From Aulostomus chinensis (lineage: Eukaryota; Chordata; Actinopteri; Syngnathiformes; Aulostomidae), in contig JBBMOA010000015.1 in NCBI GenBank assembly GCA_037954235.1, positions 23,255,569 through 23,319,568 on the forward strand: a DNA stretch of 64,000 bases, given 5' to 3'. The notes under the pieces were generated by a model. That model saw only the letters and a list, made by a program, of their open reading frames with translations. It searched no databases and was not told where the DNA came from. This document shows, in pieces, positions 8,749-20,866 of this stretch. Position 1 is the first letter of the stretch, and each line of letters begins with the position of its first letter. The translations under genes and the position numbers were made by a program.

Positions 8749-10995
8749 CACTGTAAAAAGTCCTTCACGTGCCTTGTTGTTGGGACCTAATTTTGTAAAC
8801 TGGATTCCTTCTTATAAATTAAGTTTCCTTTTTTTCTGTCTCCATTTAAGTTTTAAATAAATTAAAAAAACACTTTATTCTTCTGACTTAATTGTTTACT
8901 TGTTTAAGCTTTCATTTAATATTACAAAATTGATTAGCAGAACTTCACCATGAATTACTTTCACACAAATCAGTTTCATGGCTTATCTGCGAATTCATCA
9001 TCAGAGCCCGCCTTCTGATGCAGGAGCAGACTCGTCTGGGCGTGGTGATCGGTTTCTCCGTCTGAGTGCATCTGTTTGAGACGCAGCAGACAACTTTGGA
9101 AGTTCACGTCCTTATATGACACATGTTAGAAACAATTCACGTTATTTTAATGTACCCTGTTGTCCAAATGTGAAAAAGGAGCGCTTCTTCTTGTACCATT
9201 AGGTTAAAAACTTGGCCAGACATGAGGTCTTATCAAGCCAGCTTGATTCTCCAGCAGCTCCTGAGTAAAGTAACTTTTCTCAAGATAAATGCTAGTAGTG
9301 TGTTTGATTTTTTGGTTACAAATGGAGTTAAACAGGCTGATGCCTCAGTTGTAAAGAAGAGAGATGCACGCATTAGACGCCTCATCGTGTGCATGGGGGA
9401 GTGTGGACGAGAGCTCCTCTCTGACTTCAGTGTAAGTAGGTTTTGAAATAGAGGTTTTTCACAACTGCTTGTCTGGAAAAACATAAATAAAGAGTTCTTC
9501 ATCAGCAATTCTCATTACTCCCCAAGAAATGTGAAACTGTGTCTGTCTGCAGAGAAATTTGCATTCTTACCAGTGTTGTTATTATTGATCTGAAAATTTC
9601 TGCTATTTAGTAAAAATACCTTGTCGGTTATTATTGCCAGAATACATGAAAAATCATATTCCTTTAGGCTTCATTTAATTCAAAGCTAAAAAATTCCTTT
9701 ATTTTTCGAAGCTAAATGGCTTTATATCTGAAATCAAACTTTGTCAATTTCCATGTAAATTTCACAGTTTCCATGGAATATTAATTCACACATTTGTGTT
9801 TTGTCTTACAGGGGGTAACAGAGGTAAAAGTCCATGAGGACATGAAAATGGAGAGCACGAAGATTTACAGATGCCGTACCCTGATGCAGCTGGCATCGTC
9901 ATTGAGGGAGTCCCAGTCCTGACTGACCTCGACAATCTGCTGCCTACGCTTGGGAATGACGCATGCATTGAACCTTCAATACCCTCCAAAACTCAGCAGA
10001 ACCTTTGAGGTATTCCAAAGACTTTTGATGGGACTTGATGTGATGCGGCCAAAGCCATCCTCCAAGCACATGAGCCTGAAGAGCAAAATTCTATCCTCGA
10101 CTGTTGAGCTGGATTGTCAGCGCAGTCAACTTAAGCCATTTCATGTTTCTACAGTAAAAGTTTAATGGATTTTATTGATTCATTCAAATGTTTCTCATTC
10201 AAGAGAATTCAGAACAAAACATATTGGGTTTTAAAAAAAAAGGGTGGCTCATGGGAAATTGTTGCATTTGTTAAATGTTAAAATTTCACTCCTCCAGTAC
10301 CCTCCAACGGCACTTTTAGATGATACTCCTCCATTGGCACTCTCACACACATGCACGATCACTCACACACATGCACGTATTCTGGTTTAACTAACAATGT
10401 TGGCACTTGTTATGCACCGTCAGGGACACATCATTAGATGTAGTGTTCACAGCTTTTCGTTGTAGATAAACTCTGTAAATCACATGTTGGATGTTTAAGC
10501 GGAAGCCAGCTGCAAGCTCTGGGAGCATGTTAAAAAGTCCTTGAAGTGAAAGCCTACAATGCATTGGAAAATAGTTGTGCCATTGTTTGTATGAGGCATG
10601 ATCAATAAATGAAGGAAAAGAAGACCTCCTCTGTTTTGTTAACATGTGTTGAAGATAACTAATTTTTTTAAGCATGTTAATTTTAAAATAATACAAAAAA
10701 TATTTGCCAAAGACGAATACAATGTAGTGCATTTAACATAATTTTTTGAAGTTATCGATTAAATGCTACTTATCTTTATTAAATCTAATGTAACTTAATG
10801 TCTTGCCTCTTTTTACGTTGATAAAAACTAATTTCTTATCTGATTTTTGTAGAATTGACTTAATATTGTGACATGACGTGAAGTGAATAATATTAGGTTG
10901 TACTTACTCAAAAAAACAGTAAGTTCATAAAACAACAGAAAATTGATTGGAAAATGTTGCTTCAATTTTGAGTCAAAGTAACAATTTTTACAGTG
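8749..10995 (+). mobile_element. CACTG-ended element carrying a SAMD3-like gene
   Basis: The left end is CACTGTAAAAAG and the right end TTTTTACAGTG, an 11-bp perfect inverted repeat. TA lies outside each end (8747-8748, 10996-10997). Both subterminal regions are AT-rich with repeated ACTTAA/TTAAGT words. The interior holds a GC-richer, promoter-like stretch (about 9000-9110) and remains of a SAMD3-like gene. Ends of this form and a 2-3 bp duplication recall CACTA/EnSpm elements, but I see no transposase, so the class is an inference. If the ends are right it is a non-autonomous element of 2247 bp. Confidence 0.6.
9200..10165 (+). pseudogene. SAMD3-like gene remnant, locus 1
   Basis: About 9870-10110 encodes the C-terminal part of a protein family annotated in fish as sterile alpha motif domain-containing 3-like. 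One frame reads AGIVIEGVPVLTDLDNL; after a frameshift near 9945 another reads HALNLQYPPKLSRTFEVFQ and GLDVMRPKPSS. The stop at about 10163 ends it. An earlier open stretch at 9222-9446 ends at a good donor (AGTGTAAGT) and could be an upstream exon, but I do not recognise it. The function of the family is unknown to me. The frameshift makes this copy a pseudogene. Confidence 0.55.
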
Positions 10996-10997
10996 TA

Positions 10998-12388
10998 CCT
11001 GCTAAACTAACTGATCTGAAATTGCATTACTGTGTACAAAAGTTATGCAACTGTTTGCTTTTTTTTTTTCTTTGACTTGCTGTCTTTTTTTATTCCGGGA
11101 TAAGTTTTAATCACGTCACTATCATTTCATAATAGCAGAACATGTAAGGGGTTCTTCAACAATTACACAACTGTTCATGTGGGAAAAATAAAATGTCACA
11201 AACTCTGCCAGTACACTTTACCCAGATGAAATATAAGGGGTTTCAGTTTATTTGACGCAGTAAAAAAATATCATGCCATTTCTGGAGATTCATTTTTTTG
11301 CAATTGGAGCTGCAGTTTGTCCCTTGAGTATGCACAGACACAGGAGAACTGACAGTTTCTGGGAGGAACCATACATTTTCCAACCATTTGTTGTTTACAA
11401 ATCCCAAAGTTTGTGTTGAAAGTGGCGGCACAGTTCTTCTGGGAGTCCACAACCTTTGTAAATGAGGCTCCAGCTCACTTATCAAGAACTGGAATCTACC
11501 TCTTGGTCAGCTTGTTTAGCTAATTACAGCTTCCAGGGGATGAACTTGGAAATTTCCACATTACGAATTTACAAGGAGGAAGTGAATGAAACATGACACT
11601 GCTGATCAGTTCAGGAAGAAGCTCTGAGATCAGATAGTCAATATTTAGACTTTGAGAGATTCTAATAAGATGTCAGAAAGTTTGATAATTGTTTCTGAAA
11701 CAGACTGGCAGGCAATTAGGGAGAGTATACACTGGCCATTACATCCCTCCTCATAGAGGAAGCCAGCTAAAAGTTCCCCACAATACAGTCAGCCAGCTGC
11801 CTGCCAAATTCTTGCTAGGGGAGTCATATCCCCTCTTGGGGGCGTGCTTTAATTAAATTTAACCGCACCCACTCCTTCAATTGCAGGGTATCAATATGGT
11901 GTTTCCATCCCCCCAAATAAGAGAACAACCACTACCTGCAGCAGCATTTCAGGTATGAAGCCATAAATAATGATTAAATAATAATAACAACAACAATTAT
12001 ATTATTATTAGTAGTAGGAGTATTAAAATAATAATAAATCATTCAGATTGATTACAAATTAAATATTATAAAAAATAAGGCAATTATATAAATACGATAA
12101 CAAAACAGATTATTTTGCATAATGAGAAGACCTACTTTTACATTTGTGGTGTACTTGTCAATTTGAGGAGGAGAGCATGTCTTGTAACAGTCTGTTTTCA
12201 TACCATATTATTGCTATGTATCCATCTTACGTAACTCATGCATGTGTGGTGGTCAAGCCAGCCACCACAGGAACAGTGGCTACTTGACCTGCAGTGATTG
12301 CCAATAAACAAATGGTTATGGTTTGATTTAGAAGCAGGACTTTTGGTCATCGATCACTAATCATTCTGTGTGGCATTGAGGTGTCACC
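10998..12388. other. No recognisable gene; AAT-rich stretch
   Basis: AT-rich sequence with a low-complexity AAT/AAC patch around 11966-12085. A minus-strand open stretch at 11485-11243 has no features I recognise. Confidence 0.45.
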
Positions 12389-13110
12389 ATGGCAGTCATA
12401 CATGATGCAAAATACTTACAAAGTCTTTTCTCTTTGGCACCTGTATTATTTCTGTTATATATTAATATGGAGCATGCTTGTTCATCAGACCTTTTTCAAC
12501 ATGCAGATGATTCAACAATTCTTGTATCACAAGAGGAATTAACAGGAGTGGCGAGGACATTAAGTAATGATCTTCTAAATTAGGGGACTTCTTAGCTCGC
12601 TGACAACAAACTTCCTCTTCACCTAGGAAAAACAGAGGACGTGTTTGTCTGGATAATGCTTGGTAAGGGACTCGTGATAAAGGTGAGAGTTGCTGAGGCT
12701 CTTATTTTTGCCAACGACGCTGTAAATTATGTGGGATGCAGATAAAATAAACATCTTTAAAGAGAGACTATATGTCTACAAAAGCCCTCACTAAAATCTG
12801 CCAAAAAAATAAATGGCCTCGAAAATCGGAGCTGTTTGACACTCAAGAGTCTGGCTGGAGCATTAATTCAGTGCCGTTTTGACTGTGCAGACATTTTGAC
12901 TTTGGCCGACTACCCACAACAAATTAATTAGGGTGGTGTTAAAACTCGCCTCATGCACTCACGTTGGACCAGGTTGCATTCAGCCGCTACGTTGCCTCCG
13001 AGTCACTCAAATCAAGCTGGGCCTGACACATAAGATAATTTCATGAATTGGTTTATTTGGAATGTTAATCCATAATAAAGTCCCCAAATACCTTCTTAAT
13101 TCCTTTGTTT
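12389..13110 (+). pseudogene. LINE reverse transcriptase relic
   Basis: The + strand starts with a run like the RT palm (APVLFLLYIN, then an F-x-x-ADD box with H before A, S-T-I-L after it). It continues through several frames with LADNKLPLHLGKTE, a Y-V-G-C-R segment, LAGALIQCRFDCAD and a C-terminal P-L-R-C-L piece near 12980. The order matches the RT-to-C-terminus region of fish non-LTR elements. Stops occur every few dozen codons, so it is long dead. The clade cannot be fixed by eye. Confidence 0.68.
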
Positions 13111-13888
13111 TATAGACATTCACAACTTCCAATTTTGTCCTTTACAGATTTATGACCTTAATATATAAAACCCCATCTTTATAGTGGGCAGCAATCAAGT
13201 AGAATAAGCTTCCTGTTTCCCTGGAAGTTTTAGATGGGCCACAAAGACGTGGCTGGCAAATGGTGAGTGAGAGAAGAAATCCTGTGTAACCTGTGCCGTG
13301 TATTGTCATGCTGTACAGTTATTTGATATGACGTAAATTATTATGAAGTACAAATGGTTTATGTGCATTGTATGTGTACAATTTGAGAAGAGTATTTGCA
13401 TACATCAGAGGTGCTGGACTTGGTATTTGGCTTAAGGGGAGCAAAGAAATCACAAGTAAGTAAGTTGTTAATAAGTTACTGTGAAATTTTAATTTATGTA
13501 TTATTTCATATTAATCCTCCGCAGACTAGGAAGGGTGGGGTTTTTTCCGGAGCAGGGTAGTGTGTGTTATTTGTTGAAGCAGTTTCCAGAGATCAGAGGG
13601 TATTGATCGGAGGTTGCTACATTCATCATTCATCTGCGAGCTCATAGAGCTTCATATGTTTCTGATCAGAGGACTAAATGAACTATTTATAGATCAGATG
13701 AGCTTCACTTACTTGATGCTGACTGACTTGTAATGTAGAGCAGCTGACCAATAGTTCTGGGTCACTGTCAGACAAACACAATGAGAGAAGTTAATCTTGT
13801 ACACAGCAAAGTTGTGTCTGCACTCTGCAACAAGGAAACACATCCATCTTCTGTGTGATGATGGAGGCAGTCGGAGTGAACTGTACTT

Positions 13889-13890
<2 letters not shown>
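13111..13890. other. No recognisable feature
   Basis: I see no exon-like or repeat-end signals between the LINE relic and the GT microsatellite. Confidence 0.45.

Positions 13891-13891
<1 letters not shown>

Positions 13892-13962
<71 letters not shown>
13892..13962 (+). repeat. (GT)n microsatellite
   Basis: An uninterrupted run of about 35 GT units. Its length and purity suggest it is polymorphic. Open frames across it are artefacts of the repeat. Confidence 0.97.
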
Positions 13963-13963
<1 letters not shown>

Positions 13964-16897
13964 AGGGAGGGACTTTGTGTGTGACTGACAGGCCGGCTGC
14001 CTATCAGAGAAAGTTGTTGGACACAGACACCCATTGAGAACTTTCCCTTTTCTATGTGACACCTGAGCATGGATAATGACACATCGTTACTGACACACAC
14101 TTGTTAGTTACTCACTTTTGTTAAATTGGAGTATCTGGATGAGATACTTGTTTTATCCAAGTATCTGGCTCATCCCTGTTTATTCGTATCTGTATTGATA
14201 AATTTGTCGTAATCTGATGGACAACCCCAACAACAAGATTGACGACCAGGCTTCTCAAAGGTCCCGTGCAGCCCTGCTATTATTATGAATGTGATTTCTC
14301 TCCTTTTTGCTTTTAAGTTTTGACTGATAAACCAAAAGAAAGAACTGTCAGCTGCCCCTCCTTTCCTCTGCCTGCCTGTCTGTCTGTCTGTCTGTCTTTC
14401 TGTTCAGCTAATAATAATCAAACAGGTCACCCAAAACCAGAAAGTAATTCCTCAAAAATGAAAAATGTCGGTGATAGAAATGAATGATTCTGATGATACG
14501 ACGCACTGCAACTTAGAAATAAGTTAGTGTACTGAAAGCCCTATGTGGTCCATATGAAACCCAGAAATGTTTCAAGTCAATGATGGAAATGTCACTTATA
14601 GTCTCATCAAATAAGACTTGACTTGGCTGACATGAGTTACATATCAGCCAACTTAAACAATAAGAATTATTCGCAAATTAACTGTGGAAATTTGCCGTAA
14701 GTTTGCTTGTATTTAGACAGGTGATCCACAGCCAGAAAATAATCCCTGACCATGTATAAATCATACAACGTTTCCTCATCAGCACGAAGCAGGTGAGGTC
14801 TGCTGCTGCCCACTCACAGTACATGAAGACATAGAAGATGAGGAGACTGAAGGAATCGGATGGTGAGGGAAACAACATTTCCGGGTAGAATTTCCAGTAG
14901 ACGACTCATCCCTGCGTGATAAGAGCGACATTGCTCTGTATGTTGTGGTTAAATATGAATAACAAGAAAACATTTGGAACTGTCACCAGTAAGACACTGT
15001 CACAGAAGTTGAGTGATGGACTATGTTTTCTTTCTTTACACGATGTGCACAAGAGTTTTAGGGAGAATTTCCTGAAGTCACCAATGCTTTTGTATTTTTG
15101 GATCTTCTCTTAGGCATGAACAAGCGATGCAGACCGTCATATCAGACGTAACCCACCCCTCCTCAAACTTTGATGCTGATCAATGGAATGTGTCCATTTG
15201 TGATGTTGAAGAAATTTGGAGTTTGACTACTGCATATAAATTGTGCTTTAGAATTCCTAATCATGGTGACATTAATTAGGGTATGGTTTGACTCCCCAGC
15301 TGAGGGGTTCAGTGTCACCGTCACCTCTGCAGACATGCGTCGCAGCAAAGCTGTCGCACGTTAAGGAGATTAATTTCAGGCGTGACGATACTGGATTTAT
15401 TTTTTGTCTGCATGTTTAGGCCGACTGACACTGATGACACTTACACAAATGAAGCATTGTTGTCACATGCTACAGCCGATGTCACGTCACTAGTCGTGCA
15501 ACAGCTGAAACACCTGACAGTTACATTCCCAGTTACACTGGTACCCTCTCACCAGTCTGTGTTAAATGAGTCCTTGAGGCCCCTCACATCACTGTCTTAG
15601 ATCTCTTTCTTAGATGGGATGTTTTTTTCACATTCTGATTCATATAATGCCATTTCTTTTCTCTATGCCTTCCACACAACGGGACATGCTGTCAGGGTGC
15701 AAACAGCTGAAATGTGGTCTCAGCGTGAATATTTTTTCTGATTCTTTGGCTTTGTTTGCACCTTGATTTCACGAACTGTACTAGAGTGAGAACATTCATC
15801 AATTACTGAGAGCATGACCTCAGTTTTGGTGAACATGAAGTTGTTCTTCTTCTCAGTGTTGCCAACTTGACAACTTTGCCGCGAGATCTGGTGACTGTCC
15901 AGACCTCCTTGGCAACTTAAACTGTAAGAAGTGGCTAAAAAACAAAGTGTCTGTTTCTGTTCTTTGGGAGATTGTTTGTGTAAATACCAATACATTTTAG
16001 GAAAGTAATGTGAAAGCATTTAACTCCATCCCCCAGTTCATGTCCTTGAGGGTGCCACCAGGTCTCCTCTTATCGATTGTTTTGATCCGGTTATGACATG
16101 AATTTATATAATAGAAATAATATCTATCACATGAAAATTACATGTGCAGATTAGTTGATGACATTATCTAATGAGTCCTAGCAACTTTTAGGACAGCCAA
16201 TAGCTATTTCTTACACTGAGGAGTTGGCAAAACTGCTTCCTCTCTTCCATACCATTTTCATGACTCAAGCTGCTCTCCACCTGCTGGACAGCTGACTTTC
16301 CATGGTAGTTTTAGGTGTCGTTCATGCGAAGTGGCTCTTCTCTGGCAAACACAAAGATATTCATGCTGGACCAGGATATTATTGTGATCATAGCATGATT
16401 TAAGACATTGATGTTGGAGGCATTTCATAGCCACAGCAAAAGAGTATATGAAGATATTTTTCCTTTGATCGAACAGGCTCACTCTGACTTGCACAGAAGT
16501 GAAGCCTGAACCGTTCAGCCAGCAACTGAAAGTGGTAGAGCTCCAACAGAGGAAAGAAATTTAAAATCCATATCCATCTGCAGTGTCATCTTTACTGTGA
16601 TCTGTCAACTGTCTGGGAGTTTAACATGTTCAAAGTTTAACAAAGAGACACCACAGGATTCTGATACAAGTATAAATATCTGCTTTTCTATATTAAAGAG
16701 CAGAGGACCTGTGTTACAGACCAAACGCTTCAGATCAGTGACTACTGTTGGAGCGGAGAGCTATTTCACACTTGTATTGTTTTTGTTTTGGGGTTTTTGT
16801 TTTTGTCTGCTAGGTCTTTTTTTTTTGTTTAAACGACTTTTAAAAATCATTCATACCTTCCCTCTGCAGGGACTTTTTGACAATATTAGATATACAC
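13963..16897. other. No recognisable gene; CTGT run
   Basis: It contains a (CTGT)n run at 14376-14397 and otherwise unremarkable AT-rich sequence with short frames only. A frame at 16597-17025 with a hydrophobic stretch has no family I recognise and is probably chance. Confidence 0.45.
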
Positions 16898-17350
16898 TCA
16901 ATAAACCCAACCAAATAAAGGGTAAAATGTTTTGTTTCCAATATGAAAAAAAAAACTTTTATTTTTCGTGTTCATTGTCCCTAAGTGGTAAGAACCAAAA
17001 CCAATATCTGAGATACAGGTATTAAAGGGACAGGGATTCAAAATACTTTCTCTGATAATCTGCCGATCTACTGCACTGGCAGTTATTTTATCCCAGTGCC
17101 AGGCAGAGTCCTTGACACGGCATGACAGTGGAAAACCACAAGTCTTCACCACAAAGAGAACAGGCGCACTACACAAGTCTAGTTTACTAGAAGCAGAAGA
17201 CTTGGGCCTGACTCTCATGTCATATTCAAAGCAGCATGGTTCAAGATGACCTCGTTTGATGCACCTGACGGATGAGTGTCCCACACACTGCAAGATTATT
17301 CCTGCTGGTGGTACCATTTGTATTATGTTAGCTAGATTAAAGTTCAGCAT
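16898..17350 (-). pseudogene. 150-codon open frame, unknown product
   Basis: This is among the longest open frames outside recognised elements. Its middle part (residues about 30-90) has balanced composition with several Cys, Trp and charged residues (for example CCFEYDMRVRPKSSASSK and DSAWHWDKITASA), unlike the low-complexity frames nearby. I do not recognise a domain and see no splice partners or promoter. It could be a fragment of a dispersed element or chance. Confidence 0.25.
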
Positions 17351-17485
17351 TGCAGTCTTTCATTCCCCTGTGAACATATCAAGACTGACAACCGTTGGAC
17401 TCGTTTACCTTGGTTGTCACCAGGGTTGAAGATTTACAGTGAAATAGTTTGATGCAGAAAATTAATTAATAACAAGAAAATCTGT

Positions 17486-17537
17486 AAAAAAAATAAAAAT
17501 AAATAATAATAATAATTTTAATAATAATAATAAATAA
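17486..17537 (+). repeat. AAT-rich microsatellite
   Basis: AATAAT repeats with an A-rich start, preceded by ATTAATTAATAACAAG. Confidence 0.85.
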
Positions 17538-18489
17538 CTTTTGCCACAAACAGGGCAACTTAGTGCCTTGTGTTGGCCGTTTGCTCAGTCAGAGGTGGGC
17601 CGATTTGGACTGTTTGTCAAGCAATTCAACTTCTGACCTGAGAGGGAGTAATGTCCGAGTAGTGTTCAGCCTGCCAAACACACGGATAGAAGCAGGAAAT
17701 ACTGGCCTGTTTTGATATGGAGCAGTGAATCATCCATGGAGATCAGAACTCGACTCGGAATGCCGACTTGTCAAAACAGACAAAGCAGTAAGTGATAGTC
17801 AGTGGAGGAGGGCTATGGTTGGGATGTACAGAAGGATCCTCTAGCTTTAAATTGAGAAAATTCCTGATAAGGTCCAGATTGGCTCAACTATGGATATTTT
17901 TTTAACATGTAATAAGTATTTATTTTGTTAAGAGAGATAATTCATTGAAAATTTACATTAAATGTTTAAACTTTATTTTCTATTGATGTTTTATGTTTGA
18001 TTTAGTTTTAACTTGGTTACACATCTGCTGTAAAGGTGTAAATGTGATAATCGTGTGGTGTGACACACTTCTCTTCCCCATCCTTCACTCCATAATTGGT
18101 GAAATGGAAAGAAGGTTCTTAAAGCCCAACTGCTAAATAATACAAGGTATTCAGGCCCTAAACCCTAAAAGCAGTACCTTCCTCCAAGATGTTCAGGTAT
18201 TTGGTTTATGTCAAATAAATGGTTGCAATCATGAAGCTCTTTCACAAGAGCTTTGCAAGGTTAGGGCAATTTTAAAAAAGCAAGGCAGTGGGGCAAAACA
18301 GTTGGCAAGCAATCTAGACTACTGATTTAAGCCCCGCCCCATTGGATTATGGAAATGGATGCAGAGAATTTTGGTTGAACAGATATAGATGATGATGGTA
18401 TTGTCTTATCTCTACATTTCAGCAAAATTCTAAATAATGCTGTAACAAGATGATCCTCAATGGCCACTTGTGTATTGCGATCAATCCAA
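17538..18489. other. No recognisable feature
   Basis: Short frames only; no repeat boundary or exon signal seen. Confidence 0.4.
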
Positions 18490-18570
18490 GCTGCCCGAAG
18501 GCAGCTGGGATTGGCTCCAGCCCCCCTTAACAGGATAAGTGGTAGAAAATGAATGGATGGATGGATGATT
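18490..18570 (+). repeat. SINE tail fragment
   Basis: It holds GCAGCTGGGATTGGCTCCAG, AACAGGATAAGTGG and a (GGAT)3 end, the last 80 bases of the window's main SINE in + orientation. The head and body are missing, as expected from 5' truncation. Confidence 0.8.
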
Positions 18571-19220
18571 TGTGGGGCTTTTAGAGACTTACTGGTGCAG
18601 CTTGATAGGAGGGACTTGCAATTATCCAGCCTGGAAGTGATGAAAGCATGGACTAGTCTTCTGCATCTTTTTGTGAAAGACAGTGTATTTATTGATAGAA
18701 ATGCAATGCTAAGCTTTTCAAACTAAGGCAAACAACCCAGCACTTAAGGAAAGTGTCAATTTCTGGCTGTTTCTAAATGTTTCCCATGCTGACAGATGCC
18801 AGACACTGACAAATGTTAACTTGTAATCACACAGTAATTTAGACTGCTGCTTATTGACAAAAATCTCACCTTTCATGCAGTGTTACCACCTCCCTCACAT
18901 TTTTGGGACAGGATTCGGCATGAGGTTACCGAAGTCCTTTGAGATTATCCATAACGCAATAAGATAGTTCTGCACTATCTGACCAGTAATAATAAATGAA
19001 AAATAACAAAATTGAGGTTGCATGGTATGCATTGGAGGAGAGTCTGGTTCTTCCTTTGAAACTAAATTAAGTCTTATTTTTCGAATGCACCGTTAAATAA
19101 ATGCCTGCTTGTTCCCATGGCACCTCAAGCCATAGCAGTCTGGAGGTTGACAGAAAAATGAGTGGAATTTCATTCTTTCACTACGATGGATTGTTGACTG
19201 GCAAATGCTCAATTAAGTCT
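18571..19220. other. No clear feature
   Basis: No ordered coding motifs. The right part may belong to the L1-like relic that follows but is too decayed to say. Confidence 0.35.
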
Positions 19221-20030
19221 GGTCTGTGTCAGCAGTGGTTGAACAAAGGGATACGATCTTAAGTGATATATTTGGGGACAGGGATCTATACTCCTTGGGA
19301 GACTCCTCCATCCAGTTTAATTCACAATGTTCCACTTTTAATTTTTACCTGCATTTGAGGAAAACCACAAAAAACTTGATGGTACCTTGGCAGAGTCTTC
19401 TTGAAGAACACTTATTGCTCAAGCCCCAGGAAACAAGAGCAATTGGGTCCAGATTATATTGTTATTTACTAGAAAGAAAATGTCTTCCTTCTCCAGTGGA
19501 TTCGTTCTAGCAGACAAATATTCCTGACCTCAGCCCTGACTTTAAATGGGATGGTATCTGGGGTAAAGTTAAACAGCCATCAACAGATTCATTCAAATTT
19601 CAGTCACCCACATAAATGACCCCCCATTAACTTGACAGTATGAAGCTTAAAGTCAACCTAACTGTAAGTTAATGTTTTACAGGTGTAGTTGGTACTGTTT
19701 ATACTATGGCTTGGGAATGTCCTGGTGTAGCTAATTTCTGGAAGACTGTACAAGAAAATCTGTCCATTCCCCCATCTCAATTTCCTCGGCCCAGCTTAAA
19801 TTACAAAAAACCCAGAAGTGTGTGTTTATGGCTGGCCTGGCCATAGCTAAAAAGATGGTTGCACAAGGTGGAAACCTCCTCAAACAATGTATGCTTACTT
19901 TTATAGATACTGTGTACTGTATCTGGAAACGTCGACAGTACACTGCAATGGGAACAACAGAGGATACAATCATATATTGGTTTGATAACACTGGAGGATC
20001 TAAGGCCTTTTGACATAAAATCAACCTGAT
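19220..20030 (+). pseudogene. L1/Tx1-like ORF2 C-terminal relic
   Basis: The first open piece (19226-19510) has the F-G-D-x-D-L-Y and F-N-F-Y-L-H-L-R pattern seen after the reverse transcriptase in L1-like ORF2 proteins. Further right, 19700-19790 reads AWECPGVANFWKTVQENLS, matching the W-x-C-P-x-V-x-x-F-W motif near the ORF2 end. Then 19830-19960 gives AIAKKMVAQ and a C-I-W-K segment, the usual C-terminal helix region. Frames change at least twice. It is a 5'-truncated dead copy. Confidence 0.6.
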
Positions 20031-20109
20031 GTGATTGCTGCTGTGTTACTGTGTGTAAATGCCTTTCAAAAATTTGACAAATATTTGATAACAAAATCAA
20101 AGACTGTAC

Positions 20110-20488
20110 ACATCCATCCATCCATCCATCCATCCATTTTCTTCTGTTTATCCTGTTAAGGGCTGTGGGGGGGCTGGAGCCTATCCCAGCATCCTTCAGG
20201 GAAGAGGCAGGGCTCATCCTGGACGGGTCACCAGTCCATCGCAGGGCCAACACATATAGACAGACAACCATTCAGTCTCATAGCCACACCTACGGTCAAT
20301 TTAGAGTATCAATCAGCCTCGTCCCCATTTGCATGTCTTTGGACTTTGGTAGGAAGCCGGATAATCTGGAGAGAACCCACGCAGGGACAGGGAGAACATG
20401 CAGACTCCACACAGAAAGATCCCGTTCTGGGGCTCGAACCTGGAATCTTCTTGCTGTGTGGCTAACCACTTCACCACTGTGCCACTAT
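20110..20488 (-). repeat. tRNA-headed SINE (full length)
   Basis: It has (GGAT)5 at the left end read as CATCCATCCATCC, a 7-G internal run, and the head at the right ending CACTGTGCCACTAT. It lies about 80 bases after the L1-like relic. Confidence 0.85.
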
Positions 20489-20635
20489 ATACACATCTAT
20501 TTCCCAAGTTATCATCAAGATAGAAAGCAATATCCAAACAAAAACATTTGGCAATGTCTCGCTATAAAACCTGAAAACTATGTGTATAAAAACTGGTTTG
20601 CTGGTAAATGGACTAAATTTTTTACAGCGCTTTTC

Positions 20636-20866
20636 TACCTTAGCGGCACTCAGAGCGCTTTACAGTGTCATCTCATTCACCCATTCACGCACACACTCAC
20701 ACACTGATGGTGGAGGCTGCCATGCAAGGCCCCAACCTACTCATCTGGAGCAATTATGGGTCCAGTATCTTGCTCAAGGACACTTCGACATGGTCACCGG
20801 GGTCGAGGATCGAACCAGCGACCCTTCGGTTGCTAGACAGTCACTCTACCCCTGAGCTGGTGACTC
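20636..20866 (-). repeat. tRNA-headed SINE with a different tail
   Basis: On the minus strand the head reads AGCTCAGGGGTAGAGTGACT (A-box region) with GGTTCGATCCTCG as a good B-box. Then follow CTTGAGCAAGATACTGGACC and a (TGTGTGAGTG) stretch. It ends in GCGCTCTGAGTGCCGCTAAG and AGAAAAGCGCTGTAAA, a 3' end common in fish repeats. The head is the same type as at 1650-1915 and 53385-53626, but those copies end in the GGAT tail. Confidence 0.7.

Noticed and set aside
13709..14100. Open frames of more than 100 codons across the GT repeat
   Set aside because: They consist of Thr-His or Val-Cys dipeptide runs produced by the microsatellite, with no domain on either side.
16597..17025. 142-codon frame with a hydrophobic stretch that could look like a membrane protein
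   Set aside because: The hydrophobic part comes from a T-rich stretch, and the frame overlaps another unexplained frame on the other strand; no recognisable protein.
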